Origin: Enoplolaimus lenunculus
Lineage: Eukaryota > Nematoda > Enoplea > Enoplida > Thoracostomopsidae
DNA length: 64,000 nt
Assembly: GCA_030248215.1 (NCBI GenBank)
Contig: JASANG010003643.1
Location: forward strand, 40,785 to 104,784
Direction of reading: 5' to 3'
Within the stretch, counting starts at the first letter, position 1, and every line of letters begins with the position of its first letter. This document shows positions 50,501 to 60,125 of this stretch, piece by piece. The position numbers were made by a program, and so were the translations under genes. Below the pieces are notes generated by a model. It saw only the letters and a list, made by a program, of their open reading frames with translations, was not told where the DNA came from and made no database searches.

Positions 50501-53234
50501 TTTCCGTTACGGTCCTTTGTATCATCGTCCACTGTCAGGTGATTTTTACCGGAATTTGGTCCTCCAGTGAATCCGGTATACGCAAGCGCACACGATTGGT
50601 CTGTGTCGAGTACGTAAAGAGTTTCGTATGCTTCATCAGTGCCAGCAATCCAAACTTCTGCCGAATTATCGTTTCTGAAAAAATTAAACAGAAATTTGAG
50701 CAAATTTTAAAGATAAATTTAAAAAAAATTTAGATTTTGAAATTTGATAATTAAAATAACGTCTCAAAAGTTCACTATGAGATAATTAATCAACTCAGAC
50801 GGAATGTTAATTTTTTTCTGAGTTAATTAAACTTTAACTCACTCTGAGTTGAGATTATTCTCACTCTGAGTTGAGTTGATTTTGGGGGAGTTATTAATTA
50901 AATATATTTTGCCTAAACCTAAACCTAACTCTAATCGTGGTGGTGATTAATCGAAAAAAATCTCATTAATAGCTTTGTACAGATGTGTAAGACATTTTCT
51001 AATTAACTAAAAATTGGTAATTTTTAAATTAAGAAAAATTATATTGAAAATATGGATTAAGAATAACTTACAGTTTCGATGTTGAACTTACTTAAATTGA
51101 ATCAATTCGTTGTAATCGACCACATCTCGAAATATCGGCAATGTTGCATTTGGATGATCTGCTGCACATTGCGCTGCAGCATTGTCATAGTTTGTTTGGC
51201 TGTTAGACGAAAGTGATTTTAGGCATCCAGACGAAACTCTTGTGTATGTTGGAGGGCATTCTGAAACAGACAAAGCTTCTTTTCACACGTGCAAGTTTTT
51301 GCAATGAAAAATCGCAGTTGTAGCTTGCAGCTGTAAGTGTTTGCAGAGAAATATCGTTTTCATTATGCATCTTGACATTGCACATTGTCAGCTGCGAATT
51401 GTCCCAGCAAAAACTTCGTGTGTGGGTATAGGATTAGCCAGAGCTGCAAGATATCCGCCGCTAAACACGGAACGGCTAAGAAAATTTTAACGCGGCCGCG
51501 GGTGAAGAATCTCAAAGTGCGGGTAAATATTTAAATCTTTACCCACCTAAAACCTTCATACAAAACGTGAAATCAGATAACGTTGAAAAACTTAAATTTA
51601 TTAACTGTTTCTCCGTATGAGTGAAAAAGAAGTATCAAGTAAACATCAATGCACTGTAAAATTACACAATTGCATTGGCAGAAGTGTTTATTGTTGCAAA
51701 ATTGCAGCTTAAATCAGAATCTGATTGGTTCAAAATAACAAATCTAGAAATTTTCGTTTAGAAAATTATGATTTGTTTGTAAAGTTCAAGAGGTTTTAGA
51801 AAACAAAATTAACTGAGAGTTCGGCTTACTGGCCCATATAAAGATCAGAGGCGGAACGTTTTTCTGTGTTACTGCAATAGAGTAATATTAAGCTTTAGAC
51901 TAATTTTTTTTTGCATCGGCTCAAGCTTGGTTTCGCTGTACACTGAAAATACTATTTCTTAAATGACTCAGATTTCAGGAGCACTTTTTCTTAAATAAAG
52001 TGTTATATATCAGAAATATTCACATATATAAGAAATATTTTCTTGCGTGTACGCTCATTCTTACGCTTAGGTTTAAGAATATGCTTATACTACTGTCGTA
52101 GCCCTGTTCTATACATTGCTCGACTTACTTAAGCAATATTTGCATACAAAAGCTGAATATGGAGCGTTTGAAGCGTGCGGGATCCACCGACCGTCGTTGG
52201 ATCTCATGTGCGCTTCTGTCATCGTCCTAAAATTGCACAAATTGCAAAATTAAAATATTATGCATTTTTCCCAATAACTTGCGTTAATATCACAAATTTA
52301 TGCAGTTGTACATACTACAATTTTTGCGTTTCATAACAATTGGCAGACCAGCCCCCACTCGTCAGAAATTTTTGAATCAGCCTCTTGGTGCACTCTGCAT
52401 AAACGCGCAAAAGTTATAGTTGCAATCGAACACACAGTGTAAACTTCAGTGAGTTGATTTTAACTCAGAATGAGTTAAATCGCTCAGTCTGAGTTAGGAG
52501 TATCAGAACTCCAAATTTTGAATTGATTCAAATCATTCTCAGTTAATTAATCAACTCAACCAGAGTCAACTCAACTCAGACGGAGGTTTAACTCAACTGA
52601 CAGTGAGTTACTGTTTACTGATATTAATTCAGAAATAATCAACTCGCTTGCTCACTTGATTAATCAACTCATTGGAATTTACAGTGCAGCGTTTGCCAAA
52701 TTGCATTATCCAATTATAAAAGGTGGTCAATCTTGTGTAATTATATTATCAGGATGGCGTTTCTACTAAATTTATCTCTAAGTTACAACAGTATACCTGC
52801 AATCATAAGGCTACAAGAGTGATTACCTTTAGCTAAATTATTAGTTTTGCCAAAAGTATTTATTTATCATAGAGTGTGACACTTTGCCAAACTCTGCAAT
52901 ATAAACATAAGACGTCACGCGGACCTGAACGCGGTGTACCCTCTTCAATTAGGGGGTGGGTGTATTTACATATGCTTGATTTGTGCGAACATTGGATCGC
53001 AGTGTGACGTGCAATTAGGCAGCATGGTGGATATTTTATACATACAGTTTTGCCCACATAAATCCAATAAACAGGTTGAGCTGGCTACGGACGATTGCAC
53101 TCACCCGGAAGTAGGATCACCAGCGCTTAGATCCCAATTAGTCCATTGTAGAGTTACTGTAGTATCGTAGCTTTTCCATTGGTTACTGTCTTTTATAATA
53201 CCAAGCAAAACGTCAGACGAGTATGTTGGGTTGC
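37769..53234 (-). CDS. C-type lectin / Thr-rich stalk / sushi / 7TM adhesion-like GPCR, 3' part, 15 exons, 5' end not found
   Basis: Exons in transcript order: 53234-53105, 52226-52129, 51260-51092, 50674-50448, 49490-49227, 48571-48407, 47257-47054, 46328-46309, 44508-44399, 44045-43949, 42734-42569, 41282-41216, 39616-39455, 38820-38652, 37864-37769. Phase agrees at every junction; the visible product is about 714 residues ending in TAG. Order: C-terminal half of a C-type lectin domain, complete second lectin domain, Thr stalk, linker, CCP/sushi, seven hydrophobic helices of class-B/adhesion type, basic tail. It would be a plasma-membrane receptor with a lectin ectodomain; ligand unknown. 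No Cys/Trp-rich GPS motif or GAIN domain is found between sushi and TM1. One intron (42568-41283) uses a GC donor. The N-terminus should lie beyond 53234, but duplicated and transposon sequence intervenes. Confidence 0.82.
38409..38625. mobile_element. MITE with GGATCCGCTAATGC end
   Basis: Starts GCAGAGGCGGAACCAAAAAT, has a G-run GGGGGGGCGGGC, and ends GGCCCCCCCTCTGGATCCGC. It is a sister of 28047-28245 and lies in the last intron of the receptor. Confidence 0.6.
38830..38925. mobile_element. Hexamer MITE, subtype b, right half only
   Basis: CCTAAGCCTAAGC followed by AATCTAAACCTACTCTTTTA and CCTGGACGCCCCTTAACAT. The left end is absent. It touches the 5' border of the TM6-7 exon region. Confidence 0.55.
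38974..39228. mobile_element. ACTCA-repeat MITE, complete
   Basis: CACTGTAAATTTCCATGAGT at the left, CACTGGAATTTACAGTG at the right, with GAGTTGA/TCAACTC repeats inside. Confidence 0.75.
39630..39830. mobile_element. Hexamer MITE, subtype b, complete
   Basis: GGCCAATGTTACTTCAAGGG to CCCCTGAAAGTAACATGGGCC; CCTAAG repeats and AATCGAAACCTGCTCTTTTA inside. It starts 14 bp from the TM5 exon, within the intron. Confidence 0.75.
40022..40267. mobile_element. AT-rich MITE (TATTTCTGATATTAAG family)
   Basis: A close copy of 29075-29323, sharing TTTCTGTTATAACAGAAA and the end TTCAGAAATACTTTTTTTGTG. Confidence 0.65.
40473..40696. mobile_element. Palindromic MITE, CACTGCAAAAAA / GAGTCAAATTTGACTC
   Basis: About 224 bp. 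CACTGCAAAAAAGGGTGAGT at the left and ACCATTTTTTGCAGTG at the right. Both arms carry GAGAGTCAA...CGAAATAGGCTTTTC, so the element is one long hairpin. Relics lie at 24125-24253 and 41312-41438. Confidence 0.75.
40834..41172. mobile_element. MITE, CTGGGTTTNTGAAACC ends with TACTTAAGTA interior
   Basis: Begins CTGGGTTTGTGAAACCTTAC and ends GTAAGGGTTTCAGAAACCCAG. The sub-terminal part repeats ACTTAAGTA. A relic without ends lies at about 49055-49160. Confidence 0.72.
41675..41884. mobile_element. Hexamer MITE, subtype a, left end missing
   Basis: CCTAAG-like repeats in two blocks joined by GCGTAAGAATGAGCATATTC, then TAGTCTAAAAAGCTCAATC and GTCCCTGATCTTTACAAGGGCC. Confidence 0.65.
41995..42445. 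mobile_element. MITE rich in GGGTAAA/TTTACCC
   Basis: Left end CAGAGTGGGAACTGGGTAAG, right end GATAATGTTCCACTCTGG. The sub-terminal regions share ACCCGACCC and multiple TTTACCC. It lies in the intron between the TM3 and TM4 exons. Confidence 0.65.
42757..42962. mobile_element. Hexamer MITE, subtype a, complete
   Basis: GGCCCTTGTAAAGATCAGCG to CTGTTCTTTACATTGGCCC with TTAGGC repeats. It starts 23 bp upstream of the TM3 exon. Confidence 0.75.
43389..43642. mobile_element. ACTCA-repeat MITE, complete
   Basis: CACTGTAAATTTCAATGAGT to CTGAAATTTACAGTG; interior as in 38974-39228. Confidence 0.75.
44159..44311. mobile_element. Hexamer MITE, subtype a, short complete copy
   Basis: GGCCAATGTAAAGAACAAGG to CCCCTCATCTTGACATGAG; only about four CCTAAG units. 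It lies between the TM1 and TM2 exons. Confidence 0.72.
45887..46258. mobile_element. CAGGGTGCAACCGGAATTAT MITE, near-complete
   Basis: Left CAGGGTGCAACCGGAATTAT, right CCGGAATTCTGGTTGCACCC, AT-rich centre. It is one of the cleanest copies of the family. Confidence 0.72.
46309..46328 (-). CDS. 20-nt microexon joining sushi and TM1
   Basis: Flanked by caatttcag and gtaagctg on the minus strand. It takes the phase-1 end of the sushi exon and delivers phase 0 to the TM1 exon, adding V-FKVPKE before KPYSPTV. Exactly this length restores the frame, and no other exon with the right phases was found between 47053 and 44509. Confidence 0.55.
46795..47036. mobile_element. ACTCA-repeat MITE, decayed
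   Basis: GAGTTGAATTTAACTCGCAA at the left, TTGATTAATCAACTACAGTG at the right. It ends about 17 bp from the sushi exon. Confidence 0.6.
47054..47257 (-). CDS. Sushi / CCP domain exon
   Basis: One exon encodes one CCP module with the four expected cysteines (YCLVP, FECRED, LYCSPDG, PTC), the INNGT stretch and the G-x-x-x-L-x-C and P-x-C spacing of the family. Single-exon phase 1-1 CCP modules are typical of shuffled extracellular domains. Confidence 0.9.
47427..47700. mobile_element. ACTCA-repeat MITE inserted beside a hexamer tract
   Basis: TACTGTAAATTTCAGTGAGT to CATTGTAATTTACAGTGTA. It follows directly a CCTAAG tract (47311-47420), so it may have landed in a hexamer MITE whose other end is lost. 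Confidence 0.68.
48084..48154 (-). pseudogene. tRNA-like sequence, anticodon-loop GGT (Thr-like), degraded
   Basis: GGCTGCG at the 5' end pairs with CGCATCC at the 3' end apart from one mismatch. A five-pair anticodon stem GCGGA/TCCGT (with one G-T pair) encloses CCGGTAA, and a T-arm-like GTGG/CCAC encloses CTTCCATC. The D arm does not pair. It lies in a receptor intron; tRNA pseudogene or SINE head. Confidence 0.45.
48407..49490 (-). CDS. Thr-rich stalk and linker exons of the receptor
   Basis: Exon 49490-49227 encodes about 88 residues, mostly Thr with Ser, Ala and Val (NYTTTTT...), written in ACA/ACG repeats. It is a probable O-glycosylated mucin-like stalk. Exon 48571-48407 encodes a Pro/Asp-rich linker (KTSDTKPKFSAGPGDASDFV and on) that leads into the sushi domain. 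Confidence 0.8.
50448..51260 (-). CDS. Second C-type lectin domain (two exons)
   Basis: Exons 51260-51092 and 50674-50448. The first gives CPPTYTRVSSGCLKSL, then AAAQCAADHPNATLPIFRD, the usual CTLD start with two Cys. The second gives VWIAGTD (the WIGL-like core) and ends GDEIICHIPYFNIC, with the terminal cysteines. An EPN or QPD sugar-specificity motif is not evident, so carbohydrate binding cannot be assumed. Confidence 0.88.
51831..52119. mobile_element. Hexamer MITE interrupted by an AT-rich element
   Basis: GGCCCATATAAAGATCAGAG at the left and GCCCTGTTCTATACATTGC at the right. An ACACTGAAAATACTATTTCT...TTTTCTTGCGTGTAC insertion lies at about 51944-52051. The same nested pair recurs in both duplicated copies (about 57530-57812 and 62348-62630). 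Confidence 0.65.
52129..53234 (-). CDS. First C-type lectin domain, C-terminal half (two exons)
   Basis: Exons 53234-53105 and 52226-52129. VLLGIIKDSNQWKSYD, WTNWDLSAGDPTSG, then NDGRWIPHASNAPYSAFVCK, matching the WxNW...P and G-x-W-x-x-x...C-K end of lectin-like domains. The N-terminal half should be in the next exon upstream, which I could not find; foldback transposon sequence begins about 500 bp away. Confidence 0.82.
52433..52687. mobile_element. ACTCA-repeat MITE in a receptor intron
   Basis: CAGTGTAAACTTCAGTGAGT to CATTGGAATTTACAGTG. It is present, more damaged, in the inverted copy (57017-57250) and the direct copy (62957-63200), so it predates the duplication. Confidence 0.7.
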
Positions 53235-53754
53235 CTGTAAAAAATCAAAACCAAAAATTATTCAAATGAAATTATTCGATTTTGATTAGTTAAACTCCAC
53301 CGAACAGAAGATCAGCCAATAAAAGGCCGCGACCTCAGAGCCAATTGTGTCCAGCAGTTCCGTGTAAAAGGATTCCAAAATGAAAACTTTTGCATGGAAA
53401 AATTAGTTGCCGCAGCCAAATGCGGTGAGCCCCTCTGGAAAAATTTCAACGTCCAAAAAAATTTTCAACCTTGCTTGTAAGCCAGCTTAAGCCATAGTTT
53501 GCCCGCCCTGAAAATTTTTAGCACCCGCAGCAAGGTGAGCTGGGTACGGGCCTGGATCATGCGACGTAAGTTTAAGGCCTATCCAGAATGGCAGAGGTTA
53601 ACCGGAATGGATTTTAATTAATAACTTTTGCAATGCATCGTCCACTTTATTGTGTGTACACAATTTGGAAATTTGAAACGGCTGTGACAACTACTTGACT
53701 TTTAAGAAACGATAAATGGAAATTAAATTTGGAATTTTTTCGATATTTCTAGTT
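53006..53754. other. Upstream of the first visible lectin exon; no exon recognised beyond 53234
   Basis: 53105-53234 is the first visible receptor exon. 53235-53754 shows no exon with the required phase-1 end; part of it recurs in copy 3 (about 63760-64000: CTCAGAGCCAATTGTGTCCA). The missing N-terminal half of the first lectin domain is therefore not explained by this window. Confidence 0.5.
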
Positions 53755-56718
53755 TTTGAGCCAAGCTCGGAGTTTCGCGAAGCGTTTTATGTTTTGTACT
53801 TGGGGGTCGAAAGGTGGATGTCCGCCCGCCGTCTGTCCGTCTGGCCGTCTGTCCGTCTGTCCGTCCGAAAAGAATCTCAGGAACGGTTGAACCGATTTTG
53901 ATAAACTTTTTTTGTTTGAAAGCCAATTATCCTGGGGTGTTAACCTCGCATTGGGGTTTTAAAATTTTAAGCCGTTTATTAGCTACAGGCAAATTTGTAT
54001 AATTAATTAAGCATAAATTAGTACTTTCCACAATATTTCACTAATTATTACAGTTAGAAGCAATATAATTTTAACATTATAGGGTTTTTGGGTGCGAGAA
54101 ATCTACCTAGACTGTTTACAAACCTCCAAAACCGATAATTGAGCAGTTAGCTAATAGATAATTTGCATATTAGCATAGTTTATAAGCTTAAATTAGGACT
54201 TTTTACAATATTTCACTAATTATTAAGATTAAAAGCAATATAATTTCAGCACTAAAGGGTTTTTTGGTGCGAGGAATTTGAATAAATAGTTTACAAACCT
54301 CCAAAGCCGATACTTGAATAGTTAGCTAATAGCTAATTTGCATATTAGCTTAATTGACAAGACAAAACTAAAACTTTTTAAATTATTTCAATAATTGTTA
54401 GGGTTTACTGAAGGTTTTTGGGTGCGAAGAATCTGAATGAATTGTTTACAAACATCCAATACCGATAATTGAATAGTTAGCTAATAACTAATTTGCATAT
54501 TAGCTTAATTGACAAAACAAAATTAGGAGTTTTTAAATTATTCCAAAAATTATTACAGTGGCTGAAGGGTTTTTGGGTGCGAGGAATCTGAGGAAATTGT
54601 TTACAAACCTCCAAAACCGATAAATGAATAGTTAGCTAACAACTAATTTGCATAGTACCTTAATTGCTTACGTGCGTTCGAGCTTCGCTCAATAAATGTA
54701 GTCCCACTACGACTGGTTTTAAATTATATATATGTCACTAATGAACTTAAGCATCAAATACTGTATAAGTCTTTCTAACAAAAAAAATTTCTTAAAAAAA
54801 ATAACATATAATATACACAACATCATCCCACAACACATCCTCTATATCTCTCTATTTTTTTTCTATAAATCCCTTAATATAAAAAAATTTTTTTTATACA
54901 ATATAATTATATTAAAATATTATTTTAATTTAAAACCAGTCGTAGTGGGACTACATTTATTGAGCGAAGCTCGAACGCACGTAAGCAATTAAGGTACTAT
55001 GCAAATTAGTTGTTAGCTAACTATTCATTTATCGGTTTTGGAGGTTTGTAAACAATTTCCTCAGATTCCTCGCACCCAAAAACCCTTCAGCCACTGTAAT
55101 AATTTTTGGAATAATTTAAAAACTCCTAATTTTGTTTTGTCAATTAAGCTAATATGCAAATTAGTTATTAGCTAACTATTCAATTATCGGTATTGGATGT
55201 TTGTAAACAATTCATTCAGATTCTTCGCACCCAAAAACCTTCAGTAAACCCTAACAATTATTGAAATAATTTAAAAAGTTTTAGTTTTGTCTTGTCAATT
55301 AAGCTAATATGCAAATTAGCTATTAGCTAACTATTCAAGTATCGGCTTTGGAGGTTTGTAAACTATTTATTCAAATTCCTCGCACCAAAAAACCCTTTAG
55401 TGCTGAAATTATATTGCTTTTAATCTTAATAATTAGTGAAATATTGTAAAAAGTCCTAATTTAAGCTTATAAACTATGCTAATATGCAAATTATCTATTA
55501 GCTAACTGCTCAATTATCGGTTTTGGAGGTTTGTAAACAGTCTAGGTAGATTTCTCGCACCCAAAAACCCTATAATGTTAAAATTATATTGCTTCTAACT
55601 GTAATAATTAGTGAAATATTGTGGAAAGTACTAATTTATGCTTAATTAATTATACAAATTTGCCTGTAGCTAATAAACGGCTTAAAATTTTAAAACCCCA
55701 ATGCGAGGTTAACACCCCAGGATAATTGGCTTTCAAACAAAAAAAGTTTATCAAAATCGGTTCAACCGTTCCTGAGATTCTTTTCGGACGGACAGACGGA
55801 CAAAATCCATTGAGCTTTTTAAAATTCACGAAGCGTTTTATGTTTTGTACTTGGGGGTCGAAAGTTGGATGTCCGTCCGTCCGTCTGTCCGTCCGAAAAG
55901 AATCTCAGGAACGGTTGAACCGATTTTGATAAACTTTTTTTGTTTGAAAGCCAATTATCCTGGGGTGTTAACCTCGCATTGGGGTTTTAAAATTTTAAGC
56001 CGTTTATTAGCTACAGGCAAATTTGTATAATTAATTAAGCATAAATTAGTACTTTCCACAATATTTCACTAATTATTACAGTTAGAAGCAATATAATTTT
56101 AACATTATAGGGTTTTTGGGTGCGAGAAATCTACCTAGACTGTTTACAAACCTCCAAAACCGATAATTGAGCAGTTAGCTAATAGATAATTTGCATATTA
56201 GCATAGTTTATAAGCTTAAATTAGGACTTTTTACAATATTTCACTAATTATTAAGATTAAAAGCAATATAATTTCAGCACTAAAGGGTTTTTTGGTGCGA
56301 GGAATTTGAATAAATAGTTTACAAACCTCCAAAGCCGATACTTGAATAGTTAGCTAATAGCTAATTTGCATATTAGCTTAATTGACAAGACAAAACTAAA
56401 ACTTTTTAAATTATTTCAATAATTGTTAGGGTTTACTGAAGGTTTTTGGGTGCGAAGAATCTGAATGAATTGTTTACAAACATCCAATACCGATAATTGA
56501 ATAGTTAGCTAATAACTAATTTGCATATTAGCTTAATTGACAAAACAAAATTAGGAGTTTTTAAATTATTCCAAAAATTATTACAGTGGCTGAAGGGTTT
56601 TTGGGTGCGAGGAATCTGAGGAAATTGTTTACAAACCTCCAAAACCGATAAATGAATAGTTAGCTAACAACTAATTTGCATAGTACCTTAATTGCTTACG
56701 TGCGTTCGAGCTTCGCTC
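53755..56718. mobile_element. Foldback-type transposon: three near-identical arms (direct, inverted, direct)
   Basis: Arm 1 about 53755-54720, arm 2 (inverse) about 54930-55803, arm 3 (direct) about 55820-56718. Arms 1 and 2 form a palindrome around a 210-bp AT-rich loop (54721-54929). Each arm starts with a GTCCGTCCG tract, then TCTCAGGAACGGTTGAACCG, then four degenerate tandem units of about 150-175 bp, each with GGGTTTTTGGGTGCGAG and CTAATTTGCATATTAGC, and ends CGTTCGAGCTTCGCTCAATA. The arms look essentially identical over hundreds of bases, unlike the flanking copies. No transposase is seen. A short derivative lies at 9040-9210. Confidence 0.72.
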
Positions 56719-59700
56719 AATAAACACTGCGATCCATCTTCGCACAAATCAAGCATATGTAAATACACCCACCCGGTAGAGAGGTACATGCGTTCAGGTC
56801 CGCGTGCGTCTTATTTTATTTGCAGGTTTGGCAAGTCACACTCTTATAAATAGTACTTTTGGCAAACTTATTTAGTTAAAGTAATACTCTTGTAGCCTTA
56901 TGATTTCAGGTATACTGTGTAACTAGAGATAAATTTAGTAGAGACCCATCCTGATAATAATTACACAAGATTGACCACCTTTTATAATTGGATAATGCAA
57001 TTTGGCAAACGTTGCACTGTAGATTCCAATGAGTTGATTAATAGAGTGAGCAAGCGAGTTTTATTTCTGAATTAATATAGTAAACAGTAACTCACTGTCA
57101 GTTTAGTTAAACCTCCTTCTATTATAACTCTTTTAGTTAATTAATTAACTGAGAATAATTTAAATCAATTCAAAATTTGGAGTTCTGATACTCCTAATAT
57201 ATTAAGCGATTAACTCATTCTAAGTTAAATCAACTCACTGAAGTTACCTTGTTTCATTGCAGCTATAACTTTTGCGCGTTTATCAGATTCAAAAATTTCT
57301 GACGAGTGGGGCTCTCCAATTGTTATGAAACGCAAAATTTTTATATGTTCAACTCATAAATTTGTGATATTAACGCAAGTTATTGAAAAATGCATAATAT
57401 TTTAATTTTGCAATTTGTGCAATTTTAGGACGATGACAGAAGCGCACTGAGATCCACGACGGTCAGTGATCCCGCACACTTCAAACGCTCCATATTCAGC
57501 TTTTGTATGCAAATATTGCTTAATTAAGTCGAGCAATGTGAACAGGGCTACGACAGTAGTATAAGCATATTCTTAAACCTAAGCGTAAGAATGAGCGTAC
57601 ACGCAAGAAAATATTTCTTATATATGTGAATATTTATAATATATGACGCTTTATTTTGAGGAAGTGCTCCTGAAATCTGAGTCAATTTGCAGAAATAGTA
57701 TTTCGAGCGAAACCGAGCTTGACCGATGTTCGAAAAAAATTAGTCTAAAGCTTGATATTACTCTATTGCAGTAACACAGAAACGTTCCGCCTCTCGTCTT
57801 TATATGGCGGGGTGCCGAACCCTCAGTTATTTTTGTTTTCTAAAACCTCTTGAACTTTACAAACAAATCATAATTTTTCTAAACGAAAAATTATAATTTG
57901 TTATTTTGAACCATCAGATTCTGATTTAAGCTGCAATTTTCAACATAACACTTCTCCCAATGCGATTGTGTAATTTTACAAGTACGTAGATGTTTACTTG
58001 ATACTCTTTTTTTCAGTAATACGGAGAACAGTTAAATTTAAGTTTTTCGAGCGTTTGCTTTCCGTTTTGTATGGGTTTTAGGTGGGTGGGAGGTAGATAT
58101 TTTACCGCACTTAATTTCTTCACCCGCGGCCGCATTAAAATTTTCTTAGCCGTTCCGTGTTTAGCGGCGGATATCTTGCAGCTCTGGCTAACCTATACCC
58201 ACACACGAAGTTTTTGCTGGGACAAATCGCAGCTGACAATGTGCAATGTTGAGATGCATAATGAAAACGATATTTCTCTGCGATACGCTTACAGCTGCAA
58301 GCTACAACTACAATTTTTAATTGCAAAGACTTGCACGTGTGAAAAGAAGCTTTCTCTGTTTCAGAATGCACTCAAACATGCGCAAGAGTTTCGTCTCAAT
58401 GCCTAAAAATCACTTTCGTCTAACAGCCAAACAAACTATGACAATGCTCCAGCGCAATGTGCGGCGGATCATCCAAATGCAACATTGCCGATATTTCGAG
58501 ATATGGTCAATTACAACGAATTGATTCAATTTAATTAAGTTCAACATCAAAACTGTAAGTTATTCTTAATCCATATTTTTCAATATTAGTTTTTTTAATT
58601 TTAAAAATTACCAATTTTTTTAGTTGAAAATGTTACAATGTACAAAGCTATTAAAGAGATATTTTGGATTAATCGCCACCACGATTAGAGTTAGGTTTCC
58701 AGGTTTAGGCAAAATATATTTAATTAATAGCTCCCCAAATACAGCTCAACTCAGAGCTGAGATAATCTCAACTCAGAGTGAGTTCAACTTTAATTAACTC
58801 AGAAAAAAATTAACATTCCGTTATCAGTTGAATAATTATCTCATAGTGAACTTTTAAGACGTTACTTTAATTATCAAATTTCAAAATTTAAAATTTTTTT
58901 AAATTTATCTTTAAAATTTGTCAAATTTCTGTTTAATTTTTTCAGAAACGATAATTCGGCAGAAGTTTGGATTAGCTGGCACTGATGAAGCGCGTACAAA
59001 ACTCTTTACGTACTCAAAGAGCACAGACCGAATCGGTATGTGTTTGCGTATACCGGATTCACTGGAGGAGCCCAAAATTACGGTAAAGATCACCTACGAC
59101 CATGGACGAATAATACAAAGGACCGTAACGGAAACAGCAATCATGGCGATGAAATTATGTGCCATATTCCATACTTTAATATTTGTGGTAAACTGTTATT
59201 TTTCATACAACTAAACATTGTTAATATCTGTATTTATTAAGGGGTGAACGCTTCACATACGTATATTGGGCAGCTTTCAACTGATCTTTTCATGTATTGA
59301 AACAAAATATACAAAGAACAGTGCATACATATATCTTCTATATTATTAAAGCTCGGACGCCCCACATACGTATTTTGGGCAACCTTTTCAACTTGTCTTT
59401 CCATGTGTATTAATACAAAATATACAAAGAACAATGCATACATATATGCAAATTTATTTACGCAACTACGAATATATACAATAAGCAAGTGCGAAACATT
59501 TGATGCAACGAAAGCAAACTGACCCTAGCCTGAATATGATAACCAGTATGGCTGCAAATGTTGCAAGCTTCGTTCACTAGTATCTATAAAATGTAGAAAT
59601 AATCACAGTTTACAATATTGATCTTAGTGCTTAATCTACTATATAAAAAATAAAACACCAGCACATTCGTATCTTGGGCAAGCGTTCCAGCAAAGTCACG

Positions 59701-60125
59701 ATATCAAATTAATGAGAAAGTTTGCATAGGCAGAAAAGTTGTTTCAATTTGCATTCCATAGTAAATATTACTGTTTAGATGTTCTGTTTTGTTCTATTAA
59801 GACGAATGAAATTTGGTGTAATGATAAAATATTATATGTTGGTTTTTAGCTATGCTGAAGTTGAGAAAGTTGATTTTTCACTACATAAGGGAATCTCGGT
59901 TAATACTTCTTTTCTTATTAGAAAATGGGAACCAAAAGTCTGAGCCAACGCACCGTATACATTAAAATGATGATTTGGTTGTTTGGGCGGGTCGCTTAAG
60001 ATTCAAAGCTAGCCGAGCTTCTTGAAAACAATGCTCTAAATAGGAAAAATCCCCATTATGATAAGGAGAATTGCACATGTGTAGAAACTACGGGTTACTG
60101 CAAAATATCATTTCCGTTGGAAATT
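56719..60125. repeat. Duplicated segment, copy 2 (inverted)
   Basis: Reverse complement of about 49520-53005 at roughly 85-90% by eye, with many single-base indels. It abuts transposon arm 3 where copy 1 would continue into the first lectin exon. Spacing of matched landmarks stays symmetrical about position 54.84 kb to within tens of bases. Confidence 0.82.
57430..59187 (+). pseudogene. Damaged inverted copy of three lectin exons
   Basis: Plus-strand counterparts of receptor exons at about 57430-57526, 58365-58535 and 58946-59187. Splice borders are partly kept (for example tttcag before the second), but single-base losses and gains break the frame in each compared with copy 1. The Thr-stalk exon is not included. 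Confidence 0.75.

Larger units (their letters stand above)
49520..53005. repeat. Duplicated segment, copy 1 (reference copy, intact exons)
   Basis: Contains intact receptor exons for the lectin domains. It is matched in inverted orientation at 56719-60125 and in direct orientation from 60126 to the window end. Exons and introns alike are shared, including the MITEs. Confidence 0.85.
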
